Below, piece by piece: positions 6,722-8,909 of a stretch of DNA of 8,909 nt. Each line of letters opens with the position of its first letter. Within the stretch, counting starts at the first letter, position 1. The position numbers and the translations under genes are program-made. Below the pieces are notes generated by a model. That model saw only the letters and a list, made by a program, of their open reading frames with translations. It searched no databases and was not told the origin of the DNA. Source of the stretch: Bacillota bacterium (lineage in GTDB: Bacteria; Bacillota; Bacilli; Calditerricolales; Calditerricolaceae); the NCBI GenBank assembly GCA_017577925.1, contig PKQU01000079.1, positions 1-8,909 on the forward strand. The letters are read 5' to 3'.

Positions 6722-6772
6722 CCGGGAAGGTCCAAAGCGGGACGCGCCGAGGGTGACGCGGTTGCGCTCCAA

Positions 6773-6812
6773 CGGCTGCTTGCCTGACGGGTTCAGGCAG
6801 GCGGCCGTTTTT
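6773..6812 (+). terminator. Intrinsic terminator after murA
   Basis: A 15-bp stem (6773-6787 with 6793-6807, two G-U pairs) with loop CGGGT is followed by TTTTT (6808-6812). It separates the ywzB-ywmB-murA unit from spoIID, which therefore needs its own promoter. Confidence 0.93.
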
Positions 6813-6823
6813 GTGTTGGCGTG

Positions 6824-6852
6824 TTCTACGGCGACCGCCGGGGGCATACAGA
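6824..6852 (+). promoter_or_regulatory. Weak candidate sigma-E promoter of spoIID
   Basis: CATACAGA at 6845-6852 resembles the mother-cell sigma-E -10 element (CATACAnT). The matching -35 position (about 6824-6830, TTCTACG) is poor. spoIID is a sigma-E gene in Bacillus and follows a terminator here, so a promoter is expected in 6813-6875. This is the best candidate, but tentative. Confidence 0.3.
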
Positions 6853-6874
6853 TGAACACACCTGGCTGTCCACC

Positions 6875-6884
6875 GGAGGGAGGG
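6875..6884 (+). promoter_or_regulatory. Ribosome binding site of spoIID
   Basis: GGAGGGAGGG ends 6 nt before ATG 6891. It supports the long N-terminus of SpoIID over the internal ATG 6987, whose GGAGG (6980-6984) is only 2 nt from the start codon. Confidence 0.8.
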
Positions 6885-6890
6885 ACGCGC

Positions 6891-8084
6891 ATGGCGCACC
6901 GGCGGTCGCTCCGCCCGTGGCGCACGCGATTGCTGCGGTTTCACACGCCGGGCCGGTTGCCGCCCGTTGTCGAGCAGCCGGAGGTGATGCGTTCGCTTCG
7001 GCACCTGCGCTGGCGCCGAGGGGTGCGGCGCATCGGGTCCTGGTTGGGCTCCCGGCACGCGTTCGGGATTGCCCTGGCACTGGTGGCGACGGCGGTGCTC
7101 GTGCTGGTGTTTCCCGCCGTGCTGGTGCTCCTGTGGGGTCCGGGCCCGGCGGAATGGGGGGGAACTGCGGGAAAGCGCCCGTCCGGCCTGATCCCCCACC
7201 CTGTCGCCTTTGAGGTCCGCGTGTACCGCACGCAGGCGGACCGCGTCGATACGGTGCCCCTGGAGGAGTACGTGGCCGGGGTGGTGGCGGCGGAAATGCC
7301 GGCGGAGTTTGAACTGGAGGCGCTCAAGGCGCAGGCCCTCGCCGCGCGCACGTACATCGTCTATCGGCTGCTGCAGCAGCCGCGGCCGCCTGTTCCCGGC
7401 AATGCCCACGTCACCGACACGGTCCAGGACCAGGCCTATCGCGATCCGGGGGAGCTGCGCGCCGCCTGGGGAGCGGATTTTGCGTGGAAGTGGGCGCGGA
7501 TCCGCCAGGCCGTGGCCGAGACGGCGGGGCTGATCCTCACCTACGACGGCGAGCCGATCTTGGCCGCCTTTTTCTCGACGGCCAGCGGCAAGACGGAAAG
7601 CGCCGCCGACTACTGGGGGAAATCGCTTCCATACCTGCGCAGCGTGCCGTCGCCGTGGGATGAAGCGAGTCCCCGCTTCCGTCAAACGGTGACCTTCACT
7701 TGGTCAGAATTTACGCGCAAATTGGGGCTTTCAGACCTCCCCTATCCGGAGGGGAACCGGTCCGATTGGGCGGCGGTTGAGCGCACCACCGCGGGCGGGA
7801 ACGTGGCCGAGGTGCGCTTCGGCAGCCGGCGGTTCACCGGGCGGGAGGTACGCGAGCGGCTGGGTTTGCCCTCGACGCACTTTTCGTGGACCGTCGCCGA
7901 CGGGAAGATCACCTTTCACACCCGGGGGTACGGCCATGGCGTGGGCATGAGCCAGTGGGGGGCCCAGGGCATGGCGCGGGCCGGAAAGACGGCGGCGGAA
8001 ATCATCCAGCATTATTACCGCGGCGTGCGCATCGAGCCGGCGGCGCGCTGGCTCGGCGGCACCCCGCCGGCGCGCACGTCGTGA
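6891..8084 (+). CDS. spoIID: Stage II sporulation protein D (SpoIID), peptidoglycan lytic transglycosylase
   Basis: SpoIID is the mother-cell membrane enzyme that, with SpoIIM and SpoIIP, cleaves septal peptidoglycan so that the mother cell engulfs the forespore. It cuts glycan strands after SpoIIP removes stem peptides. The 397-aa product has a 55-residue Arg-rich cytoplasmic N-terminus, one transmembrane helix at about residues 57-83, and an extracytoplasmic SpoIID/LytB domain. That domain contains VPLEEYVAGVVAAEMPAEFE, with Glu135 at the place of the catalytic Glu88 of B. subtilis SpoIID, then LEALKAQALAARTY, and FFSTASGKTESA. The C-terminal signature is GYGHGVGMSQWGAQGMA...HYYRGVRI. Start ATG 6891 is chosen for its strong ribosome binding site; the B. 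subtilis protein is about 343 aa, so this one is about 55 residues longer, mostly ahead of the membrane helix. It is preceded by the murA terminator and followed by spoIIQ, as in Bacillales. Confidence 0.96.
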   Translation: MAHRRSLRPWRTRLLRFHTPGRLPPVVEQPEVMRSLRHLRWRRGVRRIGSWLGSRHAFGIALALVATAVLVLVFPAVLVLLWGPGPAEWGGTAGKRPSGLIPHPVAFEVRVYRTQADRVDTVPLEEYVAGVVAAEMPAEFELEALKAQALAARTYIVYRLLQQPRPPVPGNAHVTDTVQDQAYRDPGELRAAWGADFAWKWARIRQAVAETAGLILTYDGEPILAAFFSTASGKTESAADYWGKSLPYLRSVPSPWDEASPRFRQTVTFTWSEFTRKLGLSDLPYPEGNRSDWAAVERTTAGGNVAEVRFGSRRFTGREVRERLGLPSTHFSWTVADGKITFHTRGYGHGVGMSQWGAQGMARAGKTAAEIIQHYYRGVRIEPAARWLGGTPPARTS

Positions 8085-8119
8085 CGGGACCGGGGGATCT
8101 GGCCGGTTCCCGCTTTCTT
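8085..8119 (+). terminator. Possible weak terminator after spoIID
   Basis: CGGGACCGG (8085-8093) can pair with CCGG-T-TCCCG (8103-8112) with one bulged T, followed by CTTTCTT. The broken T tract makes it weaker than the two other terminators. Its position directly after the spoIID stop and before the spoIIQ promoter fits separate mother-cell and forespore transcription. Confidence 0.45.
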
Positions 8120-8139
8120 GGCTAACCGCTTCGCCTCAG

Positions 8140-8168
8140 GTATAAACCGGTTTCGAACCGTCGAAACT
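8140..8168 (+). promoter_or_regulatory. Sigma-F promoter of spoIIQ
   Basis: GTATA (-35, 8140-8144) is followed by exactly 15 nt and then GTCGAAACT (-10, 8160-8168). This matches the sigma-F consensus GywTA-15-GgnrAnAnT at every position except the second G. spoIIQ is a known sigma-F gene in B. subtilis, so site and gene agree. Predicted transcription start is about 8175, with a very short leader before the ribosome binding site. Confidence 0.8.
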
Positions 8169-8172
8169 GGTT
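8145..8172 (+). repeat. 12-bp inverted repeat overlapping the spoIIQ promoter
   Basis: AACCGGTTTCGA (8145-8156) and TCGAAACTGGTT (8161-8172) are inverted copies with a single mismatch, separated by ACCG. The dyad fills the -35/-10 spacer and covers the -10 element. Most of it lies upstream of the predicted transcript, which suggests an operator rather than an RNA hairpin. No T tract follows, so it is not a terminator. Confidence 0.7.
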
Positions 8173-8175
8173 GCT

Positions 8176-8181
8176 GAGGTG
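8176..8181 (+). promoter_or_regulatory. Ribosome binding site of spoIIQ
   Basis: GAGGTG ends 6 nt before ATG 8188. The in-frame ATG at 8182 touches it directly and is therefore unlikely as the start. Confidence 0.75.
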
Positions 8182-8187
8182 ATGCGA

Positions 8188-8909
8188 ATGGACAAGCAAG
8201 CGAATCAACACCAGCGGACCGAAATGGGTGGCAAAACGACGGTGAAGGCGCCGTCGCGGTGGAAAGCGTTTTTGAAGAAGAAGTGGACGTTCCCGGCGCT
8301 GTACCTCGTCGCGGCAGCTCTCATCCTGGCCCTCATCGTGTGGTACCCGAATCCGGACAGCTACGTGATTGACGAGGGCAAGGAGCCGAGCGAGGGCGGC
8401 GTTGAGGTGACGAAACCGCAGCACCCGACGGCACAGGAGCCGGGCCAGACGGTTCCCGTGGATGCGCCGCCGCAACTGGGGTGGCCGGTACCGGCGGGCG
8501 TGTCCGTGTCGGTGGTGCGCGACTTCTTCGACGACAAGGCCGACAAAGCCGCGCAGGCCAACGCTTTGGTCAAGTTTGACAACACCTATCGCCCGAACAC
8601 GGGGGTCGACCTGGCCACGGCCGACAAGAAACCCTTTGAGGTTGTCGCCGCGGCCGACGGCACCGTGACGCGGGTGGAAAAGGATCCGCTCGTCGGCTAT
8701 GTGGTCGAAATCCGCCACGACGACAAGCTGACCACCGTCTACATGAGCCTCGAGGACGTCAAGGTGGCCGGCGGGGCCCAGCTGAAGAAGGGCGACGTCA
8801 TCGGCAAGGCCGGGCGGAGCGCGCTGGAGAAGGAGTTGGGCCCGCACCTCCATTTCGAGGTTCGCGAAAACGGGCAAGCGGTCAACCCGCAAAAGTTCCT
8901 CACGCAACC
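8188..8909 (+). CDS. spoIIQ: Stage II sporulation protein SpoIIQ, LytM/M23-like, 3' end outside window
   Basis: SpoIIQ is made in the forespore and binds mother-cell SpoIIIAH across the intermembrane space. Together they form the engulfment ratchet and the feeding-tube channel that keeps sigma-G active. The frame runs open to the right edge (240 complete codons plus 2 nt). Layout: basic cytoplasmic N-terminus (1-33), one transmembrane helix (about 36-52), a Pro/Glu-rich linker (about 54-100), then a LytM/M23 domain from about residue 105. The M23 metal site is degenerate: the first motif reads YRPNTGVDLA, with Asn137 where active enzymes have the zinc-binding His (HxxxD), while Asp141 and the late GPHLHFEV pair (His220, His222) remain. 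Loss of the first His is also known for B. subtilis SpoIIQ, which is non-catalytic. The tail after VNPQKFL is probably short. It has its own sigma-F promoter and follows spoIID. Confidence 0.94.
   Translation, partial: MDKQANQHQRTEMGGKTTVKAPSRWKAFLKKKWTFPALYLVAAALILALIVWYPNPDSYVIDEGKEPSEGGVEVTKPQHPTAQEPGQTVPVDAPPQLGWPVPAGVSVSVVRDFFDDKADKAAQANALVKFDNTYRPNTGVDLATADKKPFEVVAAADGTVTRVEKDPLVGYVVEIRHDDKLTTVYMSLEDVKVAGGAQLKKGDVIGKAGRSALEKELGPHLHFEVRENGQAVNPQKFLTQ

Noticed and set aside
6615..6890. Upstream in-frame extension of spoIID to 6615 (or to ATG 6852)
   Set aside because: It would overlap murA and read through the intrinsic terminator. Neither start has a ribosome binding site, whereas ATG 6891 has GGAGGGAGGG at 6 nt.
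5648..6925. A 425-codon minus-strand frame opposite murA
   Set aside because: Antisense shadow of a well-supported enzyme gene; His/Arg/Gly-rich with no domain.
8122..8907. A 261-codon minus-strand frame at the right edge
   Set aside because: It is antisense to spoIIQ, which carries clear LytM motifs, a promoter and a ribosome binding site on the + strand.
1..8909. A hidden defence system, mobile element, CRISPR array or RNA gene
   Set aside because: Nearly all sequence is accounted for by conserved core genes on one strand. Gaps are at most about 230 nt, and no long repeats, terminal inverted repeats, att-like duplications or tRNA-like cloverleafs were seen.

Overview
The window is a GC-rich stretch (roughly two-thirds G+C by eye) from an endospore-forming Firmicute, most likely a Bacillales member and plausibly thermophilic. 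The spore-former assignment rests on spoIID, spoIIQ, ywmB and the ywzB-ywmB-murA-spoIID-spoIIQ order seen in Bacillus and relatives. The high G+C and the presence of a complex I operon suggest a lineage such as the high-GC thermophilic Bacillales, but genus is inference only. All genes lie on the + strand. There is no mobile element, CRISPR array, tRNA or rRNA.

Region 1 (1-4120) is the 3' end of a nuo operon: the C-terminal part of nuoL, then complete nuoM and nuoN. The genes are tightly coupled (an ATGA overlap, then a 6-nt gap). They encode the three antiporter-like proton-pumping subunits of NADH dehydrogenase I. A textbook intrinsic terminator at 4085-4120 closes the operon.

Region 2 (4121-6812) begins with a 187-nt intergenic stretch (4121-4307) holding a strong GC hairpin, a 13-bp dyad and a perfect TATAAT box. 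These precede a small membrane protein gene of the DUF1146/YwzB family. Then come ywmB (secreted, TATA-box-binding-like fold) and murA (UDP-GlcNAc enolpyruvyl transferase, TTG start). A 15-bp-stem terminator at 6773-6812 closes the unit. A sequence with sigma-F promoter architecture lies directly upstream of ywmB.

Region 3 (6813-8909) carries the two sporulation genes. spoIID is the mother-cell lytic transglycosylase of engulfment, here with an unusually long Arg-rich cytoplasmic N-terminus. spoIIQ is the forespore LytM-like protein, cut by the window edge. spoIIQ has a very convincing sigma-F promoter embedded in a 12-bp inverted repeat.

Functionally the window joins respiration, peptidoglycan precursor synthesis and engulfment peptidoglycan remodelling. 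The gene order is a conserved one, not a new system. The most interesting signals are regulatory: two spaced motifs of identical sigma-F geometry (before ywmB and before spoIIQ), the dyad over the spoIIQ promoter, and small repeats and dyads in the leaders.
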